Part shown: positions 32,032-42,356 of the stretch, piece after piece | Position numbering within the stretch: the stretch's first letter is position 1 | How the letters are laid out: the number at the start of each line of letters is the position of its first letter | Assembly (NCBI RefSeq): GCF_004116265.1 | Contig: NZ_QOUX01000046.1 | Coordinates: 372,001 to 436,000, forward strand | Length of the DNA stretch: 64,000 nt | Reading direction: 5' to 3' | Source of the DNA: Anaerobacillus alkaliphilus | GTDB taxonomy: Bacteria; Bacillota; Bacilli; Bacillales; Anaerobacillaceae | Program-made: the position numbers and the translations under genes | Notes under the pieces: model-generated | Databases searched by the model: none | What the model was told of the DNA's origin: nothing | What the model saw: the letters and a program-made list of their open reading frames with translations, nothing else

Positions 32032-33165
32032 TTAACGATTACGACGATTTCTTAAAAACGTTGGAATATCTAATGTATCAACTGATTCCTGCTGTACTGA
32101 AGGTTGGCGCTCCGTTGAATACGAGCTTTCTTCATGTTGTTGAGCAACCGGTTTTTTTGTAGCAGCTGGTTTCCCTTGAGTTTGATTTTGTGTTCTTGCC
32201 ACTTTTGGAACTTCGTCATTAAAGCCAGTTGCAATAACGGTAACTACAATCTCATCTTTAAGATTTTCATTAATTACAGAACCAAAAATCATATTAACTT
32301 CTTGATCCGAAGCAGAAGAAACGATTTCGGCAGCTTCATGTACTTCATATAAACTTAAATTTGTTCCACCAGTAATATTCATTAGTACACCTTGTGCACC
32401 ATCTATTGACGTTTCTAATAATGGACTTGAAATAGCTTTCTTTGCAGCTTCTGTCGCACGATTTTCACCTGTTGCAATACCAATTCCCATTAAAGCAGAA
32501 CCCTTATCACTCATAATCGTTTTCACATCAGCGAAGTCAAGGTTAATTAACCCTGGAACTGCAATTAAATCGGAAATACCCTGTACACCTTGTCTTAATA
32601 CATTATCAGCTTCACGGAAAGCCTCGAGCATTGGTGTATTCTTATCAACAATTTCTAATAAACGGTCATTTGGAATAACAATTAAGGTATCTACTTTTTC
32701 TTTAAGAGCACTGATACCACCAGCCGCTTGACTAGAACGTTTTCTTCCTTCAAATGTAAACGGACGTGTAACAACACCTACAGTTAAAGCTCCAATTTCT
32801 TTAGCAATTTCTGCAATTACTGGTGCAGCACCTGTTCCAGTTCCACCACCCATTCCAGCAGTAATGAAGACCATATCCGAACCAGACAAAATTCCTTCTA
32901 AATGTTCGCGACTTTCTTCTGCCGCTTTCTTTCCAACGTCTGGATTAGCACCAGCACCTAATCCACGTGTTAATTTCCCACCTAATTGTAATTTATGCTC
33001 CGCCTTCGAAAGATGAAGAGCCTGCGCATCAGTATTCACCGCAATAAACTCTACACCTTGTAAGCCGTTTTCAATCATCCTATTAACAGCGTTACTACCG
33101 CCACCGCCAACTCCGATGACTTTAATTTTCGCTAATTGGTCCATATCCATTTCAAACTCTAACAT
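32032..33165 (-). CDS. ftsZ: Cell division GTPase FtsZ
   Basis: FtsZ polymerises into the cytokinetic ring. The 377-residue protein has the GTP-binding tubulin signature [13 protein letters not shown] (about 106-118), the N-terminal [19 protein letters not shown], the T7-loop [17 protein letters not shown], a variable Q/P-rich linker and the C-terminal conserved peptide [15 protein letters not shown] that binds FtsA, SepF and other partners. It follows ftsA by about 50 bases. Closely related to B. subtilis FtsZ. Confidence 0.98.
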   Translation of the reverse strand: MLEFEMDMDQLAKIKVIGVGGGGSNAVNRMIENGLQGVEFIAVNTDAQALHLSKAEHKLQLGGKLTRGLGAGANPDVGKKAAEESREHLEGILSGSDMVFITAGMGGGTGTGAAPVIAEIAKEIGALTVGVVTRPFTFEGRKRSSQAAGGISALKEKVDTLIVIPNDRLLEIVDKNTPMLEAFREADNVLRQGVQGISDLIAVPGLINLDFADVKTIMSDKGSALMGIGIATGENRATEAAKKAISSPLLETSIDGAQGVLMNITGGTNLSLYEVHEAAEIVSSASDQEVNMIFGSVINENLKDEIVVTVIATGFNDEVPKVARTQNQTQGKPAATKKPVAQQHEESSYSTERQPSVQQESVDTLDIPTFLRNRRNR

Positions 33166-33216
33166 ATAAGGTCCCCCAATCGATCATGTCTCGATATCAT
33201 TTCAGTTAAATTATGG

Positions 33217-34497
33217 TTATTCAAAAAATACTTTAAACCAACTTGATACTTTCTTTTTAACAGCTTGACCTTGAAGTGCATCCTTCTTTTTAGCAGGAGC
33301 CTCTTTTCTGTCTTGCTTGTCTTCAACTTGGATAGTTCCTAACGTGGCAGCTACTTCCTTGCCCTGTATTTTGCTATTACGATGGGCAAATTGTATTAAG
33401 CCTACCCCAGTTGTGAATTGAGGTTCACGTACTCCTATATAATCAGGAATAGCAACCCTCACATTATTTTGTAGGATTTCCCTTGCTAACTCAAGTAAAC
33501 CAGGAATTTTCACCGTCCCACCAGTTAGGACAAATCCTCCTGGTAAGTCTCCATAGCCAAGTCTATAAACCTCATTTTCTATTAACTGTAACATCTCAGC
33601 TATGCGAGGTTCAATTATATATGATAACTCATATTGGGAAAATTCTTCCTTTAACTCGCTACCAATTTTTGAAACCTTAAAGGTCTCATCTTTTGATGCT
33701 AATTCAATATGGGCATGTCCATATTTAACTTTCACACGTTCAGCTTCTTCAGTAGAAACCCGGAGGCCAATCGCAATATCATTTGTTATATGGTCGCCAC
33801 CAACAGGTATTACTGTAGTAGTTTGTAGTGTACCTTGCTCAAAGATCGATACACTCATAGAACCACCACCAATATCAACGAGGGCAACTCCTAAACCTTT
33901 TTCATCCCTAGACACAGCAACTGAACCTGCTGCTAGTGGTTGTAAGCAAATATCTGCAATATTTAAGCCGGCTCTTTCAACACAGCGTAATAAGTTATGT
34001 AAGATTGTTTTAGAACCTGTAATAATGGTTCCTTCCATCTCTAGTCGAACACCTATCATTCCTCTTGGATCAGTAATTTCATCTAGACCGTCAACAATAA
34101 ATTGCTTTGGTATCACATCAATAATTTCTCGCTCTGGTGGTAGTGAAAAAACTTGAGCAGCATCAATTACCCTTCTGATGTCCTCTTCGCCAATTTCGCG
34201 ATCAGGACTTGAAACAGCAACAACTCCGTGACATGGTTGAAGTTGAATATGGTTGCCAGATACACCAACAATCACATTTTCTATAGACATGCCAATCATT
34301 CTTTCAGCTTGCTCAACTGCACGCTTTATGGATCGAACTGTTTCATCAATATCCACAATAGAACCTTTTTTTATTCCTTCTGCTTTTGAATTACCTACAC
34401 CTATGATATTTAATGAGCCGTTTGCAATATCTCCAATGATTACTCGAACATTGGATGTACCGATGTCTAAACTAACATAAGTCTCTTTGTTGTTCAT
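33217..34497 (-). CDS. ftsA: Cell division actin-like ATPase FtsA
   Basis: FtsA is an actin-fold ATPase that tethers FtsZ to the membrane. The 426-residue protein has the actin phosphate loop YVSLDIGTSNVRVIIGD (about 7-23), the SHS2 1C domain, LVDIGGGSMSVSIFE (about 206-220) and a C-terminal amphipathic helix KKKVSSWFKVFFE. GGAGG precedes the ATG. It heads an ftsA-ftsZ pair. The approximately 275-base gap before it has no clear hairpin; I could not assign a promoter there with confidence. Confidence 0.97.
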   Translation of the reverse strand: MNNKETYVSLDIGTSNVRVIIGDIANGSLNIIGVGNSKAEGIKKGSIVDIDETVRSIKRAVEQAERMIGMSIENVIVGVSGNHIQLQPCHGVVAVSSPDREIGEEDIRRVIDAAQVFSLPPEREIIDVIPKQFIVDGLDEITDPRGMIGVRLEMEGTIITGSKTILHNLLRCVERAGLNIADICLQPLAAGSVAVSRDEKGLGVALVDIGGGSMSVSIFEQGTLQTTTVIPVGGDHITNDIAIGLRVSTEEAERVKVKYGHAHIELASKDETFKVSKIGSELKEEFSQYELSYIIEPRIAEMLQLIENEVYRLGYGDLPGGFVLTGGTVKIPGLLELAREILQNNVRVAIPDYIGVREPQFTTGVGLIQFAHRNSKIQGKEVAATLGTIQVEDKQDRKEAPAKKKDALQGQAVKKKVSSWFKVFFE

Positions 34498-34772
34498 TCT
34501 TTGGCACCTCCTTCAATAAATAAACTTCTCTATTATCATTCATATTACCCTAATAATCGAACTTAAGCTTTAGTAAATATTAGGAAAAGAAAAGTATTTT
34601 GTTACAATATCAAGAAAAATATTTCCCTATGAACAGTATAAGAAAAATCACGCTTAAAAACCAGTAAACTTTTCTCTATCCATTAAGTAATTATTCAACA
34701 AATACTCTTCATTCCCCTTTTTTTCACATAAAAATAATTTGTTTTTTTAAAATAACTTCAGAGTCGTCAGGT

Positions 34773-35135
34773 TTAAACTTCAGATTCATTTTCTTTTCTC
34801 GCTGTCCACTTCGAAAGAAGGATCCGCCTAATTACAGCGATATTATTAAATAAGCGAACTCCAAAGGCGAAAATTGCAGCTAAATATAAGTCTACACCAA
34901 GATGCACGCCTAGAAAAGCCAAACTTGCAGCCAACAATATATTTGAAAAGAAACCAGTTACAAACACGTTTTCTTCAAACGTATTTTGCAAATGTGCTCT
35001 AATTCCTCCAAATAGTGTATCAAGTGCAGCAAGAACTGCAATTGATAGGTAGTTTGTATAAGCGTCAGGGATCCTGAATTCTGTCCAAAATCCTAGAAGC
35101 AGACCTATAAGCAGCCCAATAACCGGTAACCACAT
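34773..35135 (-). CDS. sbp: Small basic membrane protein Sbp (DUF1290)
   Basis: A 120-residue protein with three or four hydrophobic segments and a basic C-terminus (SKWTARKENESEV). The start MWLPVIGLLIGLLLGFWTEFRIPD and the segment LGVHLGVDLYLAAIFAFGVRLFNNIAVIRR are typical of the DUF1290 Sbp family, found next to ftsA in Bacillus. Its ATG follows the ylxX stop immediately. The molecular role is not known; location suggests a link to division or the envelope. Confidence 0.92.
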   Translation of the reverse strand: MWLPVIGLLIGLLLGFWTEFRIPDAYTNYLSIAVLAALDTLFGGIRAHLQNTFEENVFVTGFFSNILLAASLAFLGVHLGVDLYLAAIFAFGVRLFNNIAVIRRILLSKWTARKENESEV

Positions 35136-35828
35136 TTATGATTCCTCCTTTATTGGCTGTAAATATCGAACTCGTAGTGCTTGATCATAACCAGGTAACG
35201 TAGTGAAATTAATTGGCGTCGATGTTATGCTTAAATTTTCAATTGCAAAGTATTCCACCGATTGAGAAACAATCATTTCATGATGCAATTTTTCTGCATC
35301 ATTAGCAAGAACTTTCACTTTCAACGGCAAATTGGGTATTCTTCTTGCATTTACATGGGTGACACCATTTACGTCACGAATGGCAGAAGTAGAAATAATT
35401 CGTTGGTTTCCTATTGCAATATCACGAGCGTTGTAGATATTTAATTCATTAATTAAAATCCTTAATAAATGAGGAGGAACAGTTTGAGGAACAAAACCAT
35501 AGTCAGTATACATTGGTTTAATTTCCAAGATAATTCCTTCTCCACTCACAGGGGTTAATCCCGCCCGTTCCTTCAAATCATTTAAAGCATCAATCATAAC
35601 ATCTTCAATGTTTTCTTTCTCCTGAAGTTGGTTTAGGAGAGTTAGTTGTTTCTGAATTTCTTGGTTAAGCTCTTGCTGTCGTTCTTTTTCAAGACGCAAA
35701 GCTTGCTGTAACTGTAAAATATCTCGAGTATCTCGAACAACAGGTTCATTGGTCGTCTTAAATTGAATAGCGATCATAAAACCAATAATGGTTGTAACGA
35801 TTGAAAATATAATAACTCTATCTTTCAT
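35136..35828 (-). CDS. ylxX: DUF881-family protein YlxX
   Basis: A 230-residue single-pass membrane protein: one N-terminal helix (about 5-22), a coiled coil (about 35-75) and a DUF881 domain with GEGIILEIKP, LLRILINELNIYNARDIAIGNQRI and NARRIPNLPLKVKVL. It is paralogous to YlxW directly upstream. Both belong to an uncharacterised family conserved beside ftsQ/divIB and ftsA in Bacillus. An extracytoplasmic DUF881 domain is inferred from topology. Confidence 0.92.
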   Translation of the reverse strand: MKDRVIIFSIVTTIIGFMIAIQFKTTNEPVVRDTRDILQLQQALRLEKERQQELNQEIQKQLTLLNQLQEKENIEDVMIDALNDLKERAGLTPVSGEGIILEIKPMYTDYGFVPQTVPPHLLRILINELNIYNARDIAIGNQRIISTSAIRDVNGVTHVNARRIPNLPLKVKVLANDAEKLHHEMIVSQSVEYFAIENLSITSTPINFTTLPGYDQALRVRYLQPIKEES

Positions 35829-35835
35829 ATTAAAC

Positions 35836-36537
35836 TCACCCTCTATCTGATAAGTAAGGGTCCATCATAATAAGATCCTTCTTTTCAATTCTCACCTCTA
35901 TTTGGTCAGAGAGTAGTTGATCCCTTACACCACCTGGCAAATGAAGAGAATCGTGTAATTTAGCCGAATCACCAATTGCAGTAATCACAAACGGAGCAAA
36001 GGAAGTGTTACCATCAATACGAATTACAGGGCCCACACATTGAATGTAAGATCGATGTGATATTCGTTGCCCATTAATAGCGATTGCTTCAGCTTGTGTT
36101 ACTAATAATTCATGTATAACCTTTTGAATATGAAATTCGTGAACAATATAAAAGTTAGGGTTATCTCCGTCAGGTACATATTGTGCATCCGTTAATGTAA
36201 CTTCTATTCCTGGGCCTTTTATGCCTACGGTACCTGTAGCCATACGAAGCTTGTCTAAATCTTCTACTAAGTTAAAATAAGTCCTTTGTTGTATAGCGAT
36301 TTCTTCTTCTATCCCAGTAATTTCTGCTTGTATCGCACGCAACTCTTCAGCTAGGTTACGGTTTACTGATTGTTCAAATAACACTTGATTTCTTAATTCG
36401 TCTTCTTTTTTCCATTGCCTCTCTGTAATTACCTGATTTTTAGGGACTTCATTTGCAAATTGATAAGATAATGCAATAATAAATCCCGTAATGATCAAGA
36501 TAACTGAGAGGATGACATGATTACCCTTCACTTTCAC
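35836..36537 (-). CDS. ylxW: DUF881-family protein YlxW
   Basis: A 233-residue single-pass membrane protein with the same plan as YlxX: an N-terminal helix, a coiled coil (about 40-80) and a DUF881 domain (GIKGPGIEVTLTDAQYVPDG, HELLVTQAEAIAINGQRISHRSYI, DQIEVRIEKKDL). GTG at 36537 is preferred as start because AGGAGG lies nine bases before it; an ATG at 36555 would include that site. It overlaps the end of divIB, which indicates co-translation. Function unknown. Confidence 0.9.
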   Translation of the reverse strand: MKVKGNHVILSVILIITGFIIALSYQFANEVPKNQVITERQWKKEDELRNQVLFEQSVNRNLAEELRAIQAEITGIEEEIAIQQRTYFNLVEDLDKLRMATGTVGIKGPGIEVTLTDAQYVPDGDNPNFYIVHEFHIQKVIHELLVTQAEAIAINGQRISHRSYIQCVGPVIRIDGNTSFAPFVITAIGDSAKLHDSLHLPGGVRDQLLSDQIEVRIEKKDLIMMDPYLSDRG

Positions 36538-37306
36538 TTTCTTCTTCCTCCTCATTATCGAGGAATTGTTCGAAATAAGGATTCATTTTCATATGAATGA
36601 TCCCTTTTATATTCGGGTCCAATTCCTTTACAATTGCGGGATAATCTCCAATTCTTTGCGAAAAATGTCGTATTGTTGAGCTCACCTGAAATCCATCATT
36701 CATATATAGTGTAATCCTAAGTGGATCTTCTTGGACAGGCGTAAAGTATATTTCTGATATTCGATGAATTAGGCTTTCGGGTAGGTAGCTTAGTTCTGCT
36801 GCCATCTCAGCCAACTCATCATCTGTTTTCCAGCCTATTAATAACGGTGCATCAGTCGGAAACCGTTGTGAGAATTCCTCTTTGTCTAAGATTTTCCCAG
36901 ATTCTAAAATAGGATAATACTTTCCTTCCGCAACTAAATAAGCAACTCTTGTGTATTCTTTTACAGTGATCTTAACTGTGTTTGGGAATATCCTTTGCAC
37001 CTTCACGTCACTAATTTCAATGATAGAGGATACCTCGTCTTCAATCAATTGCTTATTTAATCCCCAATAGCTTGTCCTTTCCTCAAGTCTACTAACATTT
37101 ATAATGGCTTCGTCTGAAACATAGCGATTACCATCGATGACAATTTCCTTTACATCGCTTAACGGTGATTGAAAATATATAACTGTTAGTAATAACAGGA
37201 AAAAGAATGACAAATAGAAGATTAAACGTCTATTTGCTCGTTGCTTTCTTTGAATTCTAAGCTTTGGAATTCGATCTTCAAGGGTTATCACCTTTTGCTG
37301 ATCCAT
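36521..37306 (-). CDS. divIB: Cell division protein DivIB (FtsQ)
   Basis: DivIB forms a membrane complex with FtsL and DivIC that activates septal PBP2B. The 261-residue protein has a basic cytoplasmic N-terminus, one helix (about 27-46), a POTRA domain starting VKEIVIDGNRYVSDEAI and a beta domain, then an acidic tail (EEEEESESEG). It heads the divIB-ylxW-ylxX-sbp group, behind a good SigA-type promoter, after the terminator of murB. Typical length for Bacillus. Confidence 0.95.
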   Translation of the reverse strand: MDQQKVITLEDRIPKLRIQRKQRANRRLIFYLSFFFLLLLTVIYFQSPLSDVKEIVIDGNRYVSDEAIINVSRLEERTSYWGLNKQLIEDEVSSIIEISDVKVQRIFPNTVKITVKEYTRVAYLVAEGKYYPILESGKILDKEEFSQRFPTDAPLLIGWKTDDELAEMAAELSYLPESLIHRISEIYFTPVQEDPLRITLYMNDGFQVSSTIRHFSQRIGDYPAIVKELDPNIKGIIHMKMNPYFEQFLDNEEEEESESEG

Positions 37307-37457
37307 AACAACCTTCCTCCAATGTATGCTATGTTAGACGGTTAGTAAACGAGACTGAAGTTATTCTACTTAATCTGGTTACTAACTTATAAAAGCTTAG
37401 CTAAAATTTAAAACGTAAGTGCAATAAATAACAAACTATTGACAACATTGATATATT

Positions 37458-37486
37458 ATTATCTTAGCTTCTCTCTGTTTTGTAAA
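37458..37486 (-). promoter_or_regulatory. SigA-type promoter before divIB
   Basis: TTTACA (37481-37486) and GATAAT (37458-37463) are 17 bases apart on the minus strand, after the murB terminator and about 150 bases before the divIB start. Confidence 0.75.
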
Positions 37487-37510
37487 CAAGTAATTCGTAA
37501 GAAAAAATTT

Positions 37511-37541
37511 AAAAAAACGGCATACAACATATGCCGTTTTC
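37511..37541 (-). terminator. Intrinsic terminator of murB
   Basis: AAAACGGCAT and ATGCCGTTTT form a 10-bp stem with a 7-base loop, followed by a T-run on the minus strand. It ends the transcript coming from murG-murB. Confidence 0.9.
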
Positions 37542-37592
37542 AAAAATGCAATTTGCACTATTAAATGTAACATAAAAACAAGATTTTTACAT

Positions 37593-38501
37593 TTATTTTC
37601 TATTCCCAACTACCTCTACTTCTGTTTCAAGTTCAATTTGAAACTTACTGTAAACCACGGCTTTTATATGATCAATCAATTTTAAAACATCGCTTGCTTT
37701 TGCATCACCAATATTTACTATAAAATTAGCGTGCATCTCAGATACTTGCGCCCCACCAACTGTAAATCCTTTTAAGCCAGCATCCTCAATTAACTTCCCC
37801 GCATGATTTGGCAATGGATTACGGAAAACACTACCACAACAAGGATAATCCCATGGTTGCGTCTTCTTACGATATTCTTTATTTTTCTGAATTTCTGCTA
37901 CAATTTCTTCTTTTTCACCCTTTTGCAATTGAAAGATAGCTTCAATACAAATACCACCATCTTTTTGCAACCTAGAAGTTCGATAGGAAAAATCCATTTC
38001 TTTATTGGAATACCATTTTACCGTACCATCTGGATAAAGAATTCTAGCTTTAGTTAAGATATTTGAGATATCTGATTTATGTGCCCCTGCATTCATGAAG
38101 ACTGCCCCACCGACGGATCCTGGGATACCACCAGCAAACTCAAGTCCTGATAATCCTTGCTTACTTATCATGGTTGCTAATTTTATCAAAGAAAACCCAG
38201 CTCCAACTCGGATTTCTTCACCATTAACTTCTAAATGATCTAAACAATCGCTTATCTTAACTACCATTCCATTAACACCCTCATCTGAAATTAAAAGGTT
38301 TGAACCTCTTCCAAGGATAAACAGAGGGTAGCCACTTTCATTAATTATTTTGAAAGTAGTAATTAAGGTATCAATATCTTTCGGTATGACAAGAACTTCG
38401 GCCGGACCGCCAATTTTCCAAGTTGTATGATTAGCCAAAGGTTCATTTACTCGCAATTGGCCTACATTTGCTTCCTGTAGTTTTTTTATAAGTCGATCCA
38501 T
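37593..38501 (-). CDS. murB: UDP-N-acetylenolpyruvoylglucosamine reductase
   Basis: MurB reduces UDP-GlcNAc-enolpyruvate to UDP-MurNAc with NADPH and FAD. The 302-residue type II protein has the FAD-binding ILGRGSNLLISDEGVNG (about 67-83), GLEFAGGIPGSVGGAVFMNAGAHK (about 117-140) and the catalytic serine in CCGSVFRNP. The start at 38501 follows GGAGG; the ATG at 38513 lies before that site. It sits between murG and divIB and has its own terminator. Confidence 0.96.
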   Translation of the reverse strand: MDRLIKKLQEANVGQLRVNEPLANHTTWKIGGPAEVLVIPKDIDTLITTFKIINESGYPLFILGRGSNLLISDEGVNGMVVKISDCLDHLEVNGEEIRVGAGFSLIKLATMISKQGLSGLEFAGGIPGSVGGAVFMNAGAHKSDISNILTKARILYPDGTVKWYSNKEMDFSYRTSRLQKDGGICIEAIFQLQKGEKEEIVAEIQKNKEYRKKTQPWDYPCCGSVFRNPLPNHAGKLIEDAGLKGFTVGGAQVSEMHANFIVNIGDAKASDVLKLIDHIKAVVYSKFQIELETEVEVVGNRK

Positions 38502-38519
38502 ATAATCCTCCAAATTCTA

Positions 38520-39611
38520 TTATTTTGCTAACTCTTTCATTAGCTCATACATTTCTCGTCCTGCTTCTGGTTTCCCTTGTTTTAACGATGCCTCATGCAT
38601 TTGCTTCCATTTACTCTCGTTAAGTAAGATCTCGTCAATTTCTTTAAGCAAGATCGCTCCTGACATTTCTTTTTCTAACTTTACTACTGCTGCCCCATTC
38701 TCACTAAGGGACTTGGCATTTTTCTCTTGATGGTTATTTGTCACATAAGGACTAGGAATTAGTATGCTTGGTAATCCAATAGCTGTTACTTCAGCTAAAG
38801 TAGTAGCACCCGCTCTAGCAACTATTAAATGTACATTTTTCAAAACTTCTGGCATATTGTGAATAAATGGTTCTATTCTAATATTCGGTGGATTTCCGTG
38901 CTCCTCCACTTTTTTCATCACATTTTGGTAATGAACATCACCGGTAACATATAGAAATTGATACTCTCTTTGGCCAGCATCTCTTAAGACTTCTAAGAAA
39001 GCGTCGTTTATAGGTTTAGCACCTCTGCTACCCCCGACAATTAAAACTGTTTTTTTCAGCTTGCTTAATCCCATATCTGTTAAGCGATCTTTTTCCTCAA
39101 CTAACGCCGCCTCAGTAGCCCTAGGATTACCTGTAAAAACAACCTTCTCTTTCGGAAAAAAATTCTTCGATTCTTTAAAGGAAATTGCCACTTTATTTAC
39201 ATATTTACTTAAGAACTTATTAGTTAAGCCAGGAACACTATTTTGTTCATGAACAACCGTTGCAATTTTTAGTTTTGCTGCTGCATAAACGACAGGACCA
39301 CACACATACCCCCCAGTTCCGATGACAACATCTGGCTTAAAGTCTTTAATGAGTTGTTTGGCTCTAGTTACCCCTCTTAAAAAGCGAATAACGGTTTTTA
39401 CATTATCTAAAGATAATTTTCTTTTAAAGCCTGTAATATGAATGGTTTTAAAAGCAATCCCTTCACGTTTAACTAAGGTGCTTTCAAGTCCTTTCTCAGT
39501 TCCTATATATAAAAATTCTGCATTCGGTTCTCGTTTTTGTATTTCTTTAATCAAAGCCAAGGCAGGATAAATATGACCTCCTGTCCCACCACCACTAACG
39601 ATCACTCTCAT
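38520..39611 (-). CDS. murG: Lipid II-forming GlcNAc transferase MurG
   Basis: MurG adds GlcNAc to lipid I, giving lipid II, on the inner face of the membrane. The 363-residue GT28 enzyme has the N-terminal glycine loop [16 protein letters not shown] (about 4-19), the second loop [12 protein letters not shown], and the UDP-GlcNAc site [12 protein letters not shown] and [25 protein letters not shown]. The start at 39611 follows GGAGG. It lies downstream of spoVE and is separated from it by a terminator and a repeat element. Confidence 0.97.
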   Translation of the reverse strand: MRVIVSGGGTGGHIYPALALIKEIQKREPNAEFLYIGTEKGLESTLVKREGIAFKTIHITGFKRKLSLDNVKTVIRFLRGVTRAKQLIKDFKPDVVIGTGGYVCGPVVYAAAKLKIATVVHEQNSVPGLTNKFLSKYVNKVAISFKESKNFFPKEKVVFTGNPRATEAALVEEKDRLTDMGLSKLKKTVLIVGGSRGAKPINDAFLEVLRDAGQREYQFLYVTGDVHYQNVMKKVEEHGNPPNIRIEPFIHNMPEVLKNVHLIVARAGATTLAEVTAIGLPSILIPSPYVTNNHQEKNAKSLSENGAAVVKLEKEMSGAILLKEIDEILLNESKWKQMHEASLKQGKPEAGREMYELMKELAK

Positions 39612-39700
39612 AATGACAAACACCTCCATTTGCGAAAAGGAAAAATCTTCTCATCTCTCCATTATATCTTAATTTAACACTAAATATCACCTATAAAAAG

Positions 39701-39722
39701 AAAAAAGCCCCCTTGGAGGGGC
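39701..39722 (-). terminator. Probable terminator after spoVE
   Basis: GCCCC and GGGGC form a GC-rich stem followed by TTTTTTC on the minus strand. It lies about 100 bases after the spoVE stop, downstream of heptad element C. Confidence 0.75.
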
Positions 39723-39814
39723 AATTATGAATTGTGAATGTTCAATTGTTTTATAGAAAAGCTACGAAGCCTTCTCATTCATAATTCACAATTCATAATT
39801 CCTAATTTATAATT
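39722..39814. repeat. AT-rich heptad element, copy C (spoVE-murG gap)
   Basis: It starts AATTATGAATTGTGAATGTT and ends with ATAATTC-type repeats (CATAATTCACAATTCATAAT). It has the same arrangement as copy B: GAATT-type heptads, an imperfect hairpin centre and inverted heptads. It fills the gap between the spoVE stop and the terminator at 39701-39722. Confidence 0.75.
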
Positions 39815-39819
39815 CGCAC

Positions 39820-40920
39820 TTAGTATCTCGCATATCTACTTATATTCAATAATACTCCTACAGCGACTAACATAAGTGTTAAGGAAGATCCACCGTAGCT
39901 TAAAAATGGTAGCGTAATTCCTGTTACCGGCATTAGCCCAATAACTACACCGATGTTTATCATCACTTGAATAGCAATCATCCCAATGATCCCTATGGCA
40001 AGCAAGCTTCCAAATAAATCTTGAGCACCTAGAGCAACACGGATACCACGCCATAGTAGTATGCTAAATAATAAAATAACAAACGTACCGCCGATAAAGC
40101 CTAGTTCCTCTGAAAGTATGGCAAAGATAAAATCCGTTTGAGGTTCTGGTAGATAAAAGAATTTTTGTCTACTTTCTCCTAACCCTAATCCCATTAATCC
40201 ACCTGGGCCAATCGCGTAAAGTGATTGAATGATTTGAAAACCACTTCCTAGTGGATCAGACCACGGATCTAAAAAAGATGTAATTCGTTTCATCCGATAT
40301 GGTGCTGAAATAATTAAGGCTACAAGTCCACCTAAGCCTATCATCCCAAGCCCAACAAAATGGCTTATCTTTGCTCCTGATACGAAAATCATCACAATAC
40401 AAGTCCCGACCATCACTGCACCTGTACCAAGATCTGGCTGCAACATAATTAAACCAAAAGCAAGCATAACTAATGATAGTGACGGCAATAAGCCCTGTTT
40501 AAATTTCGTGATGTTCTTTTGATTTTCAGACAAGTATTTCGCGAGAAAAGCGATCATAGCAAATTTCATAAACTCAGAAGGTTGAATAGAAAAGGCTCCA
40601 ACTCCTAACCAACTTCGCGCTCCACCTCGAACTAATCCTACTCCAGGAATTAGTACGATAATTAGTAAGATAAAACAAATGATAACGATGAGTTTAGAAT
40701 GCTTCCGCCATATCCAATAATCAACATTCATGATTACAAACATAGCAATGACCCCTAGCCCTGCAAAAAACAGCTGTCTTTTTGCAAAAAAGAATGCATC
40801 ATCAAACTTATATGTTGCCCAAACAGCACTAGCACTATATACCATGATCATCCCTACAGTTAACAAGGCTAGAGTTGTAATGATTAAAACAAAGTCTGGT
40901 GTAGATTTCGTTTTAGGCAA
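39820..40920 (-). CDS. spoVE: SEDS-family stage V sporulation protein SpoVE
   Basis: SpoVE is a SEDS glycan polymerase/lipid II-binding protein needed for spore cortex synthesis, working with SpoVD. The 366-residue protein has ten hydrophobic segments and motifs MVYSASAVWATYKFDD, FSIQPSEFMKFAMIAFLAKY, QPDLGTG and TGITLPFLSYGGSS. A TTG at 40920 is chosen as start, since GAGGTG precedes it; this gives the B. subtilis length. It might also take the FtsW role, but the sequence is closest to SpoVE. Its partner spoVD lies in the same cluster. Confidence 0.94.
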   Translation of the reverse strand: MPKTKSTPDFVLIITTLALLTVGMIMVYSASAVWATYKFDDAFFFAKRQLFFAGLGVIAMFVIMNVDYWIWRKHSKLIVIICFILLIIVLIPGVGLVRGGARSWLGVGAFSIQPSEFMKFAMIAFLAKYLSENQKNITKFKQGLLPSLSLVMLAFGLIMLQPDLGTGAVMVGTCIVMIFVSGAKISHFVGLGMIGLGGLVALIISAPYRMKRITSFLDPWSDPLGSGFQIIQSLYAIGPGGLMGLGLGESRQKFFYLPEPQTDFIFAILSEELGFIGGTFVILLFSILLWRGIRVALGAQDLFGSLLAIGIIGMIAIQVMINIGVVIGLMPVTGITLPFLSYGGSSLTLMLVAVGVLLNISRYARY

Positions 40921-41005
40921 TGTGGAACACCTCATTCATTCTTGAATTTGGGCAAGCCCCTATTACCTATTTCTATGCCAAGCTCACAAAAACATGTCCA
41001 TTATT

Positions 41006-42355
41006 TTATAGATTATTAACAGCTTCTATAAAAGCTTCTCCACGGTCTTCAAACGTCTTAAATTGATCCCAACTCGCACACGCTGGTGAAAGTAAAATGA
41101 CATCTCCAGTATCCGACAATTCATAGGCTACCTTTACAGCTTCTGTAACATTGTTGACAACTTTTATGAGACCCAACCCTGCTTTTTGGGCTGCATGCTG
41201 TAATTTAGAAGCCGTTTCTCCAAACAATACAACGCCTTTGACCTTTTTTAATGTCGGAATTAATTCATCAAATTCGTTCCCTCTATCTAATCCACCAGCT
41301 AGTAATATGACTGGTTGATGGAAGGCTGAAACTGCTACTTTGGTAGCTAGCATATTCGTAGCCTTTGAGTCATTGTAAAACTTTCTATCCATAATTGTAG
41401 TCACATATTGAGTGCGATGCTTAACACCAGCAAATGTTGTTAGAACGCTAACTATTTGTTTTGTTTTTGCACCTGCTAGCTTTGCCGCACAAATTGCTGC
41501 AAGGATATTTTCTAAGTTATGTTTGCCAGGTAATACGATTTTGTCAACCGATATGATTTGCTCATTTTGAAAATACACTTGGTTATCTTCAATAAAAGCT
41601 CCATTCTCAACTTTTTTCTGCACAGAAAATGTTACTTTTTTCCCTTTTACATTCTCAGAAAGTTTCATAACCTCTGCATCATCTTCGTTCACAACGCAAA
41701 AATCTTCCTCCGTTAAGTTAGCAAAGATCTTTGCCTTAGCTAAACCATATTCATGACGAGTACCATGATAGTCGAGATGGGCATCGAATAAATTCAAAAA
41801 CACAGCAATCTTCGGATGGAAGAGCTCAGTTCCCATGAGCTGGAAACTAGAAACTTCTGTTACAAGCACATTCGTTTCCTTTGCATTTTCCGCAACCTCA
41901 CATGCGACTGTTCCGATATTACCTGCTACTAAAGGTATTCTTTTACTATCTTTTAACATTTCGTAAATAAGAGTCGTAGTCGTCGTTTTTCCATTAGAGC
42001 CAGTAATAGCAATTATTTCAGCTTCTGAAAGTAACGAAGCAATTTCTAACTCGGTAACGACAGAAATTCCTTTTTCTAATGCCTTTTGAATTAAAGGATT
42101 AGAATAAGGAATACCTGGATTTTTAACAACTAAGTCATATTGATGATCTAGTATTTCTAAGGGGTGCCCTCCACAAATAACTTCAATTCCTACTTGTTGA
42201 AGTTCAAGCGCTTGCGCATTTTCATCTAATGGCTTTTGGTCGTTTACAACAATAGTAGCACCTAATTTATGTAGAAGCTTTGCTGCAGCTAACCCACTTT
42301 TTGCAAGGCCAATAATTAATATATGTTTTCCATTAAAGATCTCTGTATTTTTCAT
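41006..42355 (-). CDS. murD: UDP-MurNAc-L-alanine:D-glutamate ligase
   Basis: MurD adds D-glutamate to UDP-MurNAc-L-Ala with ATP. The 449-residue Mur ligase has a Rossmann N-domain ([17 protein letters not shown]), the ATP loop [14 protein letters not shown] (about 115-128), [12 protein letters not shown] and the C-terminal substrate region [16 protein letters not shown]. It follows mraY by one base and precedes spoVE. Length and motifs are typical. Confidence 0.97.
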   Translation of the reverse strand: MKNTEIFNGKHILIIGLAKSGLAAAKLLHKLGATIVVNDQKPLDENAQALELQQVGIEVICGGHPLEILDHQYDLVVKNPGIPYSNPLIQKALEKGISVVTELEIASLLSEAEIIAITGSNGKTTTTTLIYEMLKDSKRIPLVAGNIGTVACEVAENAKETNVLVTEVSSFQLMGTELFHPKIAVFLNLFDAHLDYHGTRHEYGLAKAKIFANLTEEDFCVVNEDDAEVMKLSENVKGKKVTFSVQKKVENGAFIEDNQVYFQNEQIISVDKIVLPGKHNLENILAAICAAKLAGAKTKQIVSVLTTFAGVKHRTQYVTTIMDRKFYNDSKATNMLATKVAVSAFHQPVILLAGGLDRGNEFDELIPTLKKVKGVVLFGETASKLQHAAQKAGLGLIKVVNNVTEAVKVAYELSDTGDVILLSPACASWDQFKTFEDRGEAFIEAVNNL

Positions 42356-42356
42356 C

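Noticed and set aside
33602-34156. Long open frame on the strand opposite ftsA
   Set aside because: It mirrors ftsA codons, has no ribosome binding site and no recognisable domain; ftsA is certain.
34498-34772. ftsA promoters (sigma A, sigma H) expected in this gap
   Set aside because: Several AT-rich -10-like hexamers occur but none has a convincing -35 at the right spacing.
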